Shown here in pieces: positions 9,361 through 18,366 of a DNA stretch of 64,000 nt. This DNA comes from Candidatus Desulfovibrio kirbyi (lineage in GTDB: Bacteria; Desulfobacterota; Desulfovibrionia; Desulfovibrionales; Desulfovibrionaceae), in the NCBI GenBank assembly GCA_013374015.1, contig BLLL01000003.1:62001-126000 (forward strand). Reading direction: 5' to 3'. The position numbers and the translations under genes are program-made. Numbering within the stretch: the first letter of the stretch is position 1; every line of letters begins with the position of its first letter. The notes below the pieces were generated by a model. That model was given only the letters and a program-made list of their open reading frames with translations, made no database searches and was not told the DNA's origin.

Positions 9361-10683
9361 TTATATGTCCGGCATCATGCCTTTGAGCGTTCCCTGGCCT
9401 GTTGACTCAAGCACGGCGCGCCAGAGTTCGGAACAGATATTGAGCGTTCGCCGTTTTCGGGTGACAATCTGCAGGGGCAGATGCACATACCGCCCTTGAA
9501 GTTTTGCTATAACAATATCCGTGCGTCCGGCCATTGCCGCATGCACCGCGTACTGTCCCAGAAAGCCGCAATATACCTTGTCGTTGGCATTTGCCGGAAC
9601 AGAGCGAATAATGTAGCTGGGGTCAATGCATTTGATGGAATGCTTCATCTGTCGGGCATTGAGGTAGGTGGAAATTTTCTGGTGCAACAGATCCAGAATG
9701 TCACCAAGCACAGGGTTTCCGGAAGCGTCCGTGGCGTTGCTTTGGGGCAGCAGGTGCTGACCGGCACCTTCCGCAGTAACAATGACAGCATGCTTGCGTG
9801 TTTTGAGCCTGTCTTCAAGCGCGGGCAGAAGCCCGCCTTCGCCTTCCAGGACAAAGGGCGCTTCAGGAATCAAAACAAAGTTGACTTCTTTCAGGGCAAG
9901 TGTGGCCAGTGCGGCAATAAAGCCGGATTCTCTGCCCATAAGCTTGACAAGCCCAATCCCGTTTGGGGTGCCGCATGCTTCGGTATGCGCGCATTCAATA
10001 GATTCCGTGGCCTGAAAGACCGCCGTTTCAAAGCCGAATGACTGGGGAATGAAGTTGATGTCATTGTCTATTGTTTTTGGTATGCCGATAACGGCAATTT
10101 TAAGATTGCGCTTGCGCACTTCTTCGCTGATGGAAAGGGCGGCTTTCATGGTGCCGTCTCCGCCGATAATAAAGAGAATATTGATGTTGGATCGTTCAAG
10201 CGTGTCAACAATTTCGTCCGGCGGCTGCGGACCGCGTGAAGAACCAACTATTGTTCCGCCAAAACGGTGAATATCCGAAACAATATCCGGCGTCAGGTCC
10301 ACAAGCTTGTGTTTAAAGCTTGGAATAAAGCCTTCAAGCCCATAGGGGATTCCAATAATGGCCGGGACGTTGTAGGCATGAAAGGACTCCATAACGATAG
10401 CGCGGATGACGTCATTGATGCCGGGGCAAAGTCCGCCACACGTCACGATGGCGCATTTAGCGCGTGTGGGTTCAAAATACAGTTTCTTGCGGGGGCCGGC
10501 CGATTCAAATTCAACCTGGATCGGGCCTGCGGTCTGTTCGCCAAGATCCTCGTCGACAAAAATCTGGACAGTCTTGTTGTCCGCCCAAATTTTGATGGGC
10601 AACTGCGAATTCAGCTTGCACGGGCCGAGCGTGCGGACATCCGTGTTCAGCATCCCGGAAGGCATAGTGTTTTTTGCGTTCAT
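9361..10683 (-). CDS. pfkA: 6-phosphofructokinase (long ATP-PFK group)
   Basis: This enzyme phosphorylates fructose 6-phosphate at the committed step of glycolysis. At 440 residues it carries an N-terminal extension of about 75 residues before the PFK core, as in the long group III / plant-type enzymes. The core shows IVTCGGLCPGINDVIR, the nucleotide loop GGDGTMKAA (Gly-Asp-Gly favours ATP over pyrophosphate), the catalytic PKTIDNDI with the family-typical Lys, and GRESGFIAALA. The ATG follows GAGGAATCT. It is the first gene of a run with the AddAB-like pair. PPi-dependence cannot be fully excluded because PKTIDND also occurs in PPi-PFKs. Confidence 0.92.
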   Translation of the reverse strand: MNAKNTMPSGMLNTDVRTLGPCKLNSQLPIKIWADNKTVQIFVDEDLGEQTAGPIQVEFESAGPRKKLYFEPTRAKCAIVTCGGLCPGINDVIRAIVMESFHAYNVPAIIGIPYGLEGFIPSFKHKLVDLTPDIVSDIHRFGGTIVGSSRGPQPPDEIVDTLERSNINILFIIGGDGTMKAALSISEEVRKRNLKIAVIGIPKTIDNDINFIPQSFGFETAVFQATESIECAHTEACGTPNGIGLVKLMGRESGFIAALATLALKEVNFVLIPEAPFVLEGEGGLLPALEDRLKTRKHAVIVTAEGAGQHLLPQSNATDASGNPVLGDILDLLHQKISTYLNARQMKHSIKCIDPSYIIRSVPANANDKVYCGFLGQYAVHAAMAGRTDIVIAKLQGRYVHLPLQIVTRKRRTLNICSELWRAVLESTGQGTLKGMMPDI

Positions 10684-10800
10684 AGATTCCTCAGTATTAT
10701 ATCCTCCAAAGTCTCATAAAATCAGGAGTGCAAAACCTCAACCCGTGGTGAGGGAGGCCACATTTTATTTGACATTTGCGGATTCTGTCAATACGCGTTC

Positions 10801-11854
10801 TCAGACAAACATCATTCCAACAGGAACGGCAACTATCCTGTCACCCATGGGAATCACTTCCTGTCCAGTATACACGATCACGCCCCGGACAAAACGATTG
10901 CTATCATGCGAGGCCACGCCGGCCGCGAGCTTCACTTCCACAACCGCCACGCGGCCAGACCTGTCCTCCAAAACCACATCCACTTCTTCGCCGCTTTGTG
11001 AGCGATAGTGATACAGTGACACCGGATGTCCGTCCAACTGCTCTGTTTCAACAGTTCTCCGGCGACAAAAGACTCCAGAAGCCGGCCGGCCAGAATCGGG
11101 TCATCCGTCAGTCGTTTCGCGTCCGCTCCGCAAAGATGGCAGGCCAGCCCGGAATCGCAGACATGCGCTTTGGGAGATTTCAGTAGCCGTTTGCTCAGAT
11201 TGCTTGACCAGGCGGGGAGGAACCAGATGAGAAACAACGACTCAAGCAGCGGAATATACCGACTGAGGGAGCTGCCGGGCATCCCCGCGCTTCGCGAGAG
11301 TTCGGCCTGATTATGCAGCGTCCCGGAACGGGCGCCGAGCAGACGCAACAGGCGGATCAGCCCACTGACATCTTGTATGTTGACAATGTCGCGGATGTCC
11401 CGTTCCACTAATGTGGTGATGTACGAATCGAACCAGGCGGCGCGGCGTTTGGGGTTGCTCCTGGACAACACTTCCGGGTAACCGCCCAACACAACGGCTT
11501 CCAGAAGCACTTCTTTTGCCGACGAAACCGTTTTTGCGCCTCCGGAGGGGAAATCCTTTTGAAACAGAGCATGGATAAAGTCTTCCTGTACGCCGGCTAT
11601 TTCTCCCTGTGAAAACGGATACAGAGTCAGCACCTCCATGCGTCCCGCCAAAGAATCAGCAATGCCAAGCAGTGTCAGGATGCGGTTGCCGAATCAAGGC
11701 TGATGTACTGACGGATGTTTTCCCTGCCAGAAGGCTTTCCGGCAAACTGCTTTACCAATGTTGTCTTGCCTGTTTGCCTGGCTCCCCGCAAAAAAACAAC
11801 CGGAGTATCGGAAAGGGCTTCCGTCAATCGAGTATATATTGTGCGTTTGTTCAT
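10801..11854 (-). pseudogene. Decayed AAA ATPase with DUF4143 domain
   Basis: These genes encode stand-alone P-loop ATPases (AAA_14 plus DUF4143) of uncertain role, often linked to defence or toxin-antitoxin contexts. The N-terminal piece (start at 11854) carries Walker A GARQTGKTTLV, then reaches a stop after SLDSATAS near 11682. The next frame resumes at NRILTLLGIADSLAGRMEV, which in intact relatives lies roughly 50 residues further on, so the Walker B region has been deleted and the frame shifted. A second single-base shift near 11035 separates FVAGELLKQ from the C-terminal SLYHYRSQSGEEVDVVLED segment. Two independent lesions make it a pseudogene rather than a sequencing artefact. Confidence 0.88.
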
Positions 11855-12089
11855 GGTGTAAAATCTACCACCGCTCGGTTGATTTTACAAGATCAATTGT
11901 CCGAGGATGAGCAGTTTTTCTCTACCCTGAAAGCGGTATTTAAGCCGCCAGCTTTTGGTGCCGGACAGCGCAACAAAAAGAAACAATCCGTTGCCGTCAA
12001 AGAGTTTTTTGGGCTTTATCAGAGGGCTTCACGGCGCGTAGGGCGGTATCAGTCAAAGACATGGGGTACTGCCTCGTTGCGTTTCCATC

Positions 12090-12166
12090 TGGTCGGGATG
12101 AAAGGATTTGAACCTTCGACCCCTTGAACCCCATTCAAGTGCGCTCCCAGGCTGCGCTACATCCCG
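12090..12166 (-). tRNA. tRNA-Pro (GGG)
   Basis: It folds as a complete cloverleaf with 7-bp acceptor stem CGGGATG/CATCCCG, discriminator A and encoded CCA. The anticodon stem CTTGA/TCAAG carries the loop ATGGGGT, giving anticodon GGG. The T arm is GAAGG-TTCAAAT-CCTTT. It reads CCC and CCU codons. It lies next to the decayed DUF4143 ATPase gene. Confidence 0.95.
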
Positions 12167-12177
12167 ACACGGATATG

Positions 12178-12206
12178 TAACTACGCAGAGCGGCGCGTTC
12201 TGTCAA
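12178..12206 (-). promoter_or_regulatory. Candidate promoter for tRNA-Pro
   Basis: On the minus strand a perfect TTGACA (12201-12206) sits 17 bases before TAGTTA (12178-12183), ending 11 bases upstream of the mature tRNA 5' end. The -35 is consensus and the -10 is poor. Confidence 0.35.
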
Positions 12207-12365
12207 GATATTTTCGGAAGGGCAGTGCGGCATATCTACTTGTCCCATAATGTTAATTATGTAAACTTTTAAGATTGAGCCGGAACGCATTGCCTGATTG
12301 CAGCTTGACGCAGCCATTTTCTTCCAGCACCATGATTGTCTGCAAAAACAAGGCAAAATACACCA

Positions 12366-13154
12366 ATGAATTTTAAAAAAACAAATCTCAAAAAATCCGC
12401 GCCCGATATATCATCAGATACGCCTGACGTTTCAGGGATGCGTCTGAACAAGGCCATCGCGGCATCGGGTTTTTGTTCCCGTCGCACGGCCGATGCCCTA
12501 ATTTTCGCCGGACGTGTTTCAGTAAATCATCAACCGGAAACAAACCCCGCGCGGCAGGTTTTGTCGTGCGACACCCTGGCGGTTGACGGGCTGCCGCTGG
12601 CAAAACCTCAGCAATTTGTCTATATCCTGCTCAATAAGCCGCCCCAGGTTGTCTGCACTATGTGCGACCCTGAAGGACGAGAAACTGTACTGGATTATCT
12701 GCCGCCCTCAGACACACGTCTCTACCCTGTCGGACGACTGGATTATTTTTCTGAAGGCTTGTTGCTGCTCACAAACGACGGGACATTGGCGCAATACCTT
12801 ATGCATCCCCGGTATCACCAAACAAAAACCTACGAAGTTGCTGTACGTGAAACAGTGACAGAAGCAATGATTACGGCCATGCGCAACGGAATGCGCCTTC
12901 AGGAAGGCGAAATGCTGCTGCCGGTAGACGTGACTGTTGTAAAAATCACCCCATACGCTACCCTGTTGCGTATGGGGTTAAGACAGGGGATAAATCGTCA
13001 AATACGCAGAATCTGTCGTGAGTTAGGCTTAACAATACTGCGCTTGCGCAGGACAACTCAAGGCACGCTTGCTCTGGGCGCGTTGCGGACGGGCAAAGCG
13101 CGTCCTTTAACAGCGGACGAAATCGCAGCGCTCAAAAAAGATATGCCGCGGTAG
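12366..13154 (+). CDS. RsuA/RluB/RluE-family rRNA pseudouridine synthase
   Basis: This family isomerises a specific uridine in 16S or 23S rRNA. The product (262 residues from the chosen ATG) has an N-terminal S4 RNA-binding domain (MRLNKAIAASGFCSRRTADALI, about 21-75), then the catalytic domain with the motif GRLDYFSEGLLLLTNDG containing the catalytic Asp, and the family ending INRQIRRICRELGLTILRLRR. RluB is the likeliest ortholog but RsuA or RluE cannot be separated here. An upstream in-frame TTG (12336) would add ten residues. The ATG preceded by AAGGC is preferred. Confidence 0.9.
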   Translation: MNFKKTNLKKSAPDISSDTPDVSGMRLNKAIAASGFCSRRTADALIFAGRVSVNHQPETNPARQVLSCDTLAVDGLPLAKPQQFVYILLNKPPQVVCTMCDPEGRETVLDYLPPSDTRLYPVGRLDYFSEGLLLLTNDGTLAQYLMHPRYHQTKTYEVAVRETVTEAMITAMRNGMRLQEGEMLLPVDVTVVKITPYATLLRMGLRQGINRQIRRICRELGLTILRLRRTTQGTLALGALRTGKARPLTADEIAALKKDMPR

Positions 13155-13174
13155 CGCGTTCCTAAAGGTTTCCT

Positions 13175-14815
13175 TCAGGTTTTAAGCAGACGTTCCAGAA
13201 AATCCAGCGCGTCTTTTTGTATGGCGCAGAGATGATCCTCTCCTTTAAAGCTTTCCGTATACACTTTACATATTGCTTCCGTGCCCGACGGGCGCACAGC
13301 AAACCAGCCGTCGCTGCTTGTAACTTTAACTCCGCCGACAGGCGCATTGTTGCCGGGCGCGCGCGTCAGGACAGCGGTCACTGGTGAGCCGCCTAGCGTC
13401 TTCATATCGACGCTTTCAGTCGTCAGGCTGTTCAGGGCGGCGCGCGTTCTGTCATCCGCCGGCGCGTCCAGGCGCTGGTATACCGGCGCTCCCAGACGCG
13501 CTGTCAATTTTTGGTAACTGTCACTCAACGAAACGTTTTCTTTTGCCATAATTTCCGCCGCCAGCAGGCACATGAGGGGACCGTCCTTGTCCGTGCTCCA
13601 CGGTGTGCCGTCAAAACAAAGGAAGGAGGCGCCGGCGCTCTCCTCGCAGCCGAAACCGCAACGACCGCTGTGCAAATAGGGCACAAACCACTTGAAGCCC
13701 ACAGGCACTTCCACAAGGTTGCGCCCCAAATCCTGACTTACCCTGTCCAGCATGGCGCTTGTCACCAGCGTTTTGCCGATTCCGCAGTCAGCTGGCCAAG
13801 AATCGCGCGTTCTGAACAGATGCCATGCGGCTATGGTCAGATAATGGTTCGGATTCATCAGTTCCCGGCGTGTCACAATCCCGTGTCTGTCCGCATCCGG
13901 ATCGCAGGCAAAAGCGAGGTCAAAGCGTTCGCGCATATCCAGCAGACGGCTCATTGCATACGGCGAGGAGCAGTCCATGCGGATTTTGCCGTCTTTATCA
14001 CAAGGGACAAAACGAAACGTCGGGTCAACGTCTTTATTGACTACAGTAAGCGCAATGCCGTAGGCGTCTACAAGAGATTCCCACAGGGGCAGACTGGCGC
14101 CGCCAAGCGGATCAACACCAATCCTGATCCCGGATGCCGCAATGGCGCGCATATCAATAACATCGGCAAAATCCTCAACGTACACTTTAACAAAATCAAA
14201 TTCTTCAACCAGCGGAGATTGCAAAGCTTTACGCAGATGCACAATGTGCACGCCGGCATTTCCTTTTTCAAGGTATGCGTTGGCTTTTTTTTCAATCCAG
14301 CCTGTGACCTCAGTTTCAGCCGGTCCGCCGTGCGGAGGATTGTATTTAAAACCGCCGTCTCCTGGTGGATTGTGCGATGGGGTGATCACTATGCCGTCGG
14401 AAAGCCCTGTTGTTCGCCCTCTGTTCCACGTTAATACCGCGTGTGAAATAAGCGGTGTGGCAGTAAAAGCTCCGCCTTTTGAAATACGCGCCGTGACGCC
14501 GTTGGCGACAAGAACTTCAAGCGCTGAACGAAAGGCCGCTTCAGACAGGGCATGCGTGTCACCTCCCAGATACAGCGGGCCGTCAATGCCTTTCATCGCG
14601 CGGTAATCGCAGACTGCCTGCGCGATGGCGTACACATGCTCTTCATTAAAGGATTGTGACAACGATGAGCCACGATGCCCTGAAGTACCGAAGGTTACCC
14701 GCTGATCCGGAATCGCAGGGTTGGGGAATTCGGTATAATAGGCGCTCATCAACGCCGGAATGCGTTCCAGTTTTTCTGCGGCGGACAGTTGCCCGGCATC
14801 GCAATGTACAACCAT
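13175..14815 (-). CDS. pgm: Phosphoglucomutase (alpha-D-glucose phosphate-specific)
   Basis: Pgm interconverts glucose 1-phosphate and glucose 6-phosphate, feeding glycogen and cell-surface sugar synthesis. Landmarks are FGTSGHRG near the N-terminus, the phosphoserine loop TPSHNPPGDGGFKYNPPHGGP, the Mg2+ loop DPDADRHGI, the sugar-binding GCEESAGASF and the C-terminal phosphate-binding RPSGTEAICKVYTESF. The chosen start has GGAG 7 bases upstream and gives 546 residues, the length of the E. coli enzyme. An ATG seven codons earlier (14836) lacks a ribosome site. It is convergent with the pseudouridine synthase gene and follows the HtrA gene on the same strand. Confidence 0.95.
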   Translation of the reverse strand: MVVHCDAGQLSAAEKLERIPALMSAYYTEFPNPAIPDQRVTFGTSGHRGSSLSQSFNEEHVYAIAQAVCDYRAMKGIDGPLYLGGDTHALSEAAFRSALEVLVANGVTARISKGGAFTATPLISHAVLTWNRGRTTGLSDGIVITPSHNPPGDGGFKYNPPHGGPAETEVTGWIEKKANAYLEKGNAGVHIVHLRKALQSPLVEEFDFVKVYVEDFADVIDMRAIAASGIRIGVDPLGGASLPLWESLVDAYGIALTVVNKDVDPTFRFVPCDKDGKIRMDCSSPYAMSRLLDMRERFDLAFACDPDADRHGIVTRRELMNPNHYLTIAAWHLFRTRDSWPADCGIGKTLVTSAMLDRVSQDLGRNLVEVPVGFKWFVPYLHSGRCGFGCEESAGASFLCFDGTPWSTDKDGPLMCLLAAEIMAKENVSLSDSYQKLTARLGAPVYQRLDAPADDRTRAALNSLTTESVDMKTLGGSPVTAVLTRAPGNNAPVGGVKVTSSDGWFAVRPSGTEAICKVYTESFKGEDHLCAIQKDALDFLERLLKT

Positions 14816-14841
14816 AATATTCTCCAGCGCATGCAAATTCG

Positions 14842-16269
14842 CTACTTCTTCAGGGGAACACTCCTGAGATACACATCCCCGCGCCGCTGTATCTGAAGCA
14901 GAATGGCGCCGCGTCTGACGCCTTCGTTTTTCACGATGGCGGAAAGCGACTCCACGCTGTCAACAGGCTTCATGTTCGCTTTCAGGATGACATCGCCTGG
15001 ACGAATATCCGCTTCAGACGCCGGCTTGTCTGGTGTAACCTCAACCACCATCACTCCTGTGCCCCTAGCTATCCTCATTTCACGGCGTTCTTCATCTTTG
15101 AGCGGACGCACGGAAAGTCCAATCAGCCCATCTTCATCGCGTCCCTGTCCCTTGCCGGAATGCCTTTCCGACGATCTGCGCTCGCCAAGCGTTATGGTAA
15201 CGTCGCGCGTTTTCCCGTCACGCCAAACCAGCAATACCGTTGCGCTGCCCGGGGTTTTGTCGGCGATTGCGCGTAAAAGCGCGGAAGAATCTTCCACGGT
15301 AACGCCATCCACAGCAATGATGACATCGCCTTCTTTAAGGCCAGCCTTTGCCGCGGGCTCATTTTCCATGACATTGCCGATCAGCGCGCCTCCGGAGGCT
15401 TTCATGCCGAGCGCTTTGGCGGTGTTTTCATCCACATCTTGGATACCCACGCCAAGCCAGCCGCGGCTGACCTTTTTGCCATTTTTTATCTGATCAATAA
15501 TTTTTGCGGCCATGGCGCTCGGTATGGCAAAACCGATGCCCTGTCCGCTGGCAATGATTGCCGTATTGATTCCGATAACCTTGCCTTCGCTGTTTAACAG
15601 CGGGCCTCCGCTATTGCCGGGATTGATAGAGGCGTCTGTCTGCAAAAAATTGTCAAAGGGACCGGAATGTATGTTGCGCCCTTTTGCGGAAAGAATGCCC
15701 GCAGTTACCGTATGATCAAGCCCAAAGGGATTGCCGATGGCAAGCAGCCATTCGCCCACTTTCAGCTTGTCGGAATCGCCGAACGACAGATAGGGCAAGG
15801 GTTTTTTAGCGTCCACCTTCAGCAATGCGAGGTCTGTTTCTTCGTCAGAGCCGATCAGTGTGGCCGTAAGCGCATCACCCTTGCCGTTGTATGATTCCAG
15901 GGTGATATGAATGACGTCGGCATCCGCGACAACGTGATTATTGGTAACAATATAACCGTCCGCGCTGATCAGAAAACCGGAACCCAGCGATTTCTGTTTC
16001 AATGGCGGTCGTTTGTCGCTGCGCCCGCCTCTGCCGTGAAACTGATCAAAAAATCTGTCAAAACCCGGCGGGAGATTGCGGAACATATCTTCAAAAAGGT
16101 CATCAGGCCCGCCGCCCTGCGTCCTGCGCTCGGTCCCTATGTTAACAACGGCCGGCCCGGATTGCGCGGCCAGTGCGCTGAAATCCGGCAAATCAGCCGT
16201 GTTGGCGGACTGAACGCTTGCGAAGAAAACGAGAAGAACAAAAAATGCTTTAAGTGTTTTTATGGTCAT
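14842..16269 (-). CDS. degP: Periplasmic serine protease HtrA/DegP family (Do)
   Basis: This protease/chaperone degrades misfolded envelope proteins. The 475-residue precursor starts with a hydrophobic signal peptide (about 1-25, KAFFVLLVFFASVQSANTA). The trypsin-like domain has the triad H112 (TNNHVVA), D146 (TDLALLKV) and S220 (NPGNSGGPLL), followed by two PDZ domains (about 260-350 and 385-470). The start follows TAAGGAG by 10 bases. The Gly/Asp-rich flexible LA loop near residues 50-90 is as expected. DegQ is an equally valid label. The gene lies between a broken S1-domain gene and pgm, all on the minus strand. Confidence 0.94.
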   Translation of the reverse strand: MTIKTLKAFFVLLVFFASVQSANTADLPDFSALAAQSGPAVVNIGTERRTQGGGPDDLFEDMFRNLPPGFDRFFDQFHGRGGRSDKRPPLKQKSLGSGFLISADGYIVTNNHVVADADVIHITLESYNGKGDALTATLIGSDEETDLALLKVDAKKPLPYLSFGDSDKLKVGEWLLAIGNPFGLDHTVTAGILSAKGRNIHSGPFDNFLQTDASINPGNSGGPLLNSEGKVIGINTAIIASGQGIGFAIPSAMAAKIIDQIKNGKKVSRGWLGVGIQDVDENTAKALGMKASGGALIGNVMENEPAAKAGLKEGDVIIAVDGVTVEDSSALLRAIADKTPGSATVLLVWRDGKTRDVTITLGERRSSERHSGKGQGRDEDGLIGLSVRPLKDEERREMRIARGTGVMVVEVTPDKPASEADIRPGDVILKANMKPVDSVESLSAIVKNEGVRRGAILLQIQRRGDVYLRSVPLKK

Positions 16270-16283
16270 GGGAATCTTTCTCC

Positions 16284-16530
16284 TTATCGTGTTTGCAGCT
16301 CTTTACGCAACGCCTGCGCCAATACGCCGTCATCATTCGCCACCGGCGCGAACGCTCCGGACGATGCGTGCTGTTGCCAGGTTCTGTCAGCGTCAACCGC
16401 ATCTTCCGCGGATTCAACGCGCTCCCAAGCAAGCTCGGGATAAATGTATCATGACTTCCACGCCTGAAGCAAGCTCAACAAAGACGCCAAAAGGAAGTAT
16501 GCGACTAACCCTGCCCTTCTGTTCAGACAT
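16284..16530 (-). pseudogene. Relic of an S1-domain RNA-binding protein, frameshifted
   Basis: From ATG at 16530 the frame reads an S1-domain strand (RVSRILPFGVFVELASGVE) and then hits TGA at 16414-16416. Removing one G from the GGG run at 16437-16439 (one C on the coding strand) joins MIHLS to ELAWERVESAEDAVDADRTW and continues to TAA at 16284, ending DDGVLAQALRKELQTR. The repaired product would be only 81 residues. Long S1 proteins of related bacteria have several S1 repeats and a similar C-terminal tail, so this looks like a remnant after internal deletion plus a base insertion. Its position is between tatD and the HtrA gene. Confidence 0.75.
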
Positions 16531-16597
16531 GACAACAAACCTCGAAGCGGACAGCATGCAGGATTAAAAAAAACGCTATCGGGCAATGGTATGCCAT

Positions 16598-17449
16598 TCA
16601 GGTGCCTGAAGCAAGCCGCGGGGAACCTTCAAGGGTAAAAAACTGTCGGGCGTTATCCCCGCACCGGCGCCACAGCAATTCCGTGTCTTCGCCGCGCGCC
16701 TTTGCCACGGCATGTGCCGTAAAGACGCTGAAAGCCGGTTCGTTGCGTTTGCCGCGCCAGGGCATAGGGCTTAAATAAGGGCAGTCGGTTTCCAGCAGCA
16801 GCCTGTCCGGGCTGATAAATGCCGCGGCTTGGCGCAACGCGTCATTCGCGGTATAGGTGGCTGTCCCCGGCAGCGAAATATGCCAGCCATTGTCAAGGAT
16901 TCGGCGCGCCAGCGCAATTGTGCCGCCAAAACAGTGCCAGAGAAGAGGATAGCCTATAACACCCTCTGATTCCAGGAGCATGAGCGTGTCTTCTTCGGCA
17001 TTCCGACAGTGGAGGGCAATGGGTTTGCCGATGTCGCGCGCCAGACGAATCTGGGCGACAAAGGCCGCGATTTGCAGGTCTTTCGGACAGTCTTTCCAGT
17101 GGTAGTCAAGGCCGATTTCCCCCACAGCGCGTAAACGGGGCTCACTGGCAAAGGCGACGCGAATGCCCGCAAGGGTTTCCGGGGTGCAGCGCTGCCCGTC
17201 GCACGGGTGAATGCCCAGAAGAAAAAAAACCTCAGGGTACGCGTCAAAGAAATGCTTGCGCACGGCAAAAACCTCCGGTCCAAGAAAAACATTGCCTGTG
17301 TGCAGGATGCCGCAGGCTTTGGCGCGCGCAAGCACGGCGGCGCGGTCCGCGTCAAATTCCGGCCCGTCCAGATGCGCGTGGCTGTCCACACCCAGCAGCG
17401 GCAGTTTCAGCGTGAGTGGCTCAACGCGTTCAACTTTTTTGTGCGCCAT
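16598..17449 (-). CDS. tatD: TatD-family metal-dependent deoxyribonuclease
   Basis: TatD hydrolases are TIM-barrel, metal-dependent nucleases with 3'-5' exonuclease activity implicated in DNA repair. Seen motifs are the metal-binding DSHAHLDGPEF, the AVGEIGLDYHW strand, PIALHCRNAEEDTL, LLWHCFGG and LLLETDCPYLSP. The chosen ATG has GGAGG 9 bases upstream and gives 283 residues, close to the family norm. An ATG at 17545 would add 32 residues with no ribosome site and would run into the divergent argB promoter. It is transcribed divergently from argB. Confidence 0.93.
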   Translation of the reverse strand: MAHKKVERVEPLTLKLPLLGVDSHAHLDGPEFDADRAAVLARAKACGILHTGNVFLGPEVFAVRKHFFDAYPEVFFLLGIHPCDGQRCTPETLAGIRVAFASEPRLRAVGEIGLDYHWKDCPKDLQIAAFVAQIRLARDIGKPIALHCRNAEEDTLMLLESEGVIGYPLLWHCFGGTIALARRILDNGWHISLPGTATYTANDALRQAAAFISPDRLLLETDCPYLSPMPWRGKRNEPAFSVFTAHAVAKARGEDTELLWRRCGDNARQFFTLEGSPRLASGT

Positions 17450-17497
17450 GAAAGAGTGCCTCCGTCTGATCACAAAACAACGCAGAGCATATGAAGA

Positions 17498-17526
17498 TTG
17501 AACGTTGATTTCAAATAGCGTATGAT
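17498..17526 (+). promoter_or_regulatory. Promoter for argB
   Basis: TTGAAC (17498-17503) and TATGAT (17521-17526) are separated by exactly 17 bases. The predicted start site lies about 27 bases before the argB ATG at 17561. This argues against the earlier in-frame ATG at 17522, which lies inside the -10 box. Confidence 0.6.
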
Positions 17527-17560
17527 CCGCCACGTCGCAAAACAAAAATTGGGGAGAAGC

Positions 17561-18354
17561 ATGTCAACGGTTGTCATAAAATACGGCGGCCACGCCATGG
17601 ACAGGGCGGATTTGAGCGAGCATTTCGCCGATGATCTGGCTTTTTTTGCCGCGCGGGGCGCGCGTCTTGTTGTGGCGCATGGCGGCGGCCCGCAGATCAC
17701 CTCGTTATTGACGCGCCTAGGCATTGAAAGCCATTTTGTGGACGGCTTGCGCGTGACGGACGCTCCCACGATGGAAGCTGTGGAAATGGCGTTAGCCGGT
17801 CAGGTCAACAAGGCGGTCGTCAGCGCGCTTGCCCGAAAAAATGTGCGCGCGGCGGGCGTCAGCGGACGTGACGGAAGGCTCCTTGTCGCGGAAGTCAAAA
17901 ACACGGCGCTTGGCCGTGTAGGAGACGTGACCGCTGTGGACACTTCCCTGCTGGACTGCCTGCTTGACGCGGGTTTTGTGCCAATTGTCGCGCCCATCGC
18001 CTCATCAACGGACAATGATGCGCTGAACGTCAATGCGGATACGGCTGCCGGTGCCATAGCGGGCGCGTTGCGCGCGGACTTTTTTGTGCTGATTTCCGAT
18101 GTGCCGGGCGTGCTTGACGCGAGGGAGAGCTTATTCCCGCTCTTGACAGGAAGATGATTGCGAAGCTGCGACAGGAGGGCGTCATCAACGGCGGAATGAT
18201 CCCCAAGACGCGAGCCTGCCTGAACGCGCTGGATTGCGGCTGCGCGCGCGCGCTTATTCTGGATGGCCGCGCGCCATCAAGCCTCAAACGGTATCTGCTG
18301 GACAATGAGCCGCTCGGCACCGTGATCAGAAGCGACATGCGTTCAGGCGTGTAA
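17561..18354 (+). pseudogene. argB: Acetylglutamate kinase, frameshifted
   Basis: ArgB phosphorylates N-acetylglutamate in arginine synthesis. The first frame (17561-18157) carries the core: VVIKYGGHAM, VVAHGGGPQI, FVDGLRVTD, NINAD-like NVNADTAAGAIAGAL and LISDVPGVLDA. At about 18121-18130 one base is missing, and the frame runs out at TGA (18155-18157). The shifted frame supplies ELIPALDRKMIAKLRQEG, INGGMIPK and LDGRAPSSL to a stop at 18354. An ATG at 18154 overlaps the TGA as ATGA, so split translation is conceivable. No slippery heptamer is visible. The N-terminus also lacks the usual leading helix of about 24 residues. It is a recent pseudogene, a split gene or a sequencing error. Confidence 0.8.
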
Positions 18355-18366
18355 ATCATCGGTGGT

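Noticed and set aside
17522..17560. Earlier ATG for argB
   Set aside because: It lies inside the -10 box of a good promoter, and ATG 17561 has GGGGAG upstream.
18115..18160. Programmed frameshift in argB
   Set aside because: No slippery heptamer or downstream stem is visible at the shift. Kept as a lesion or error.
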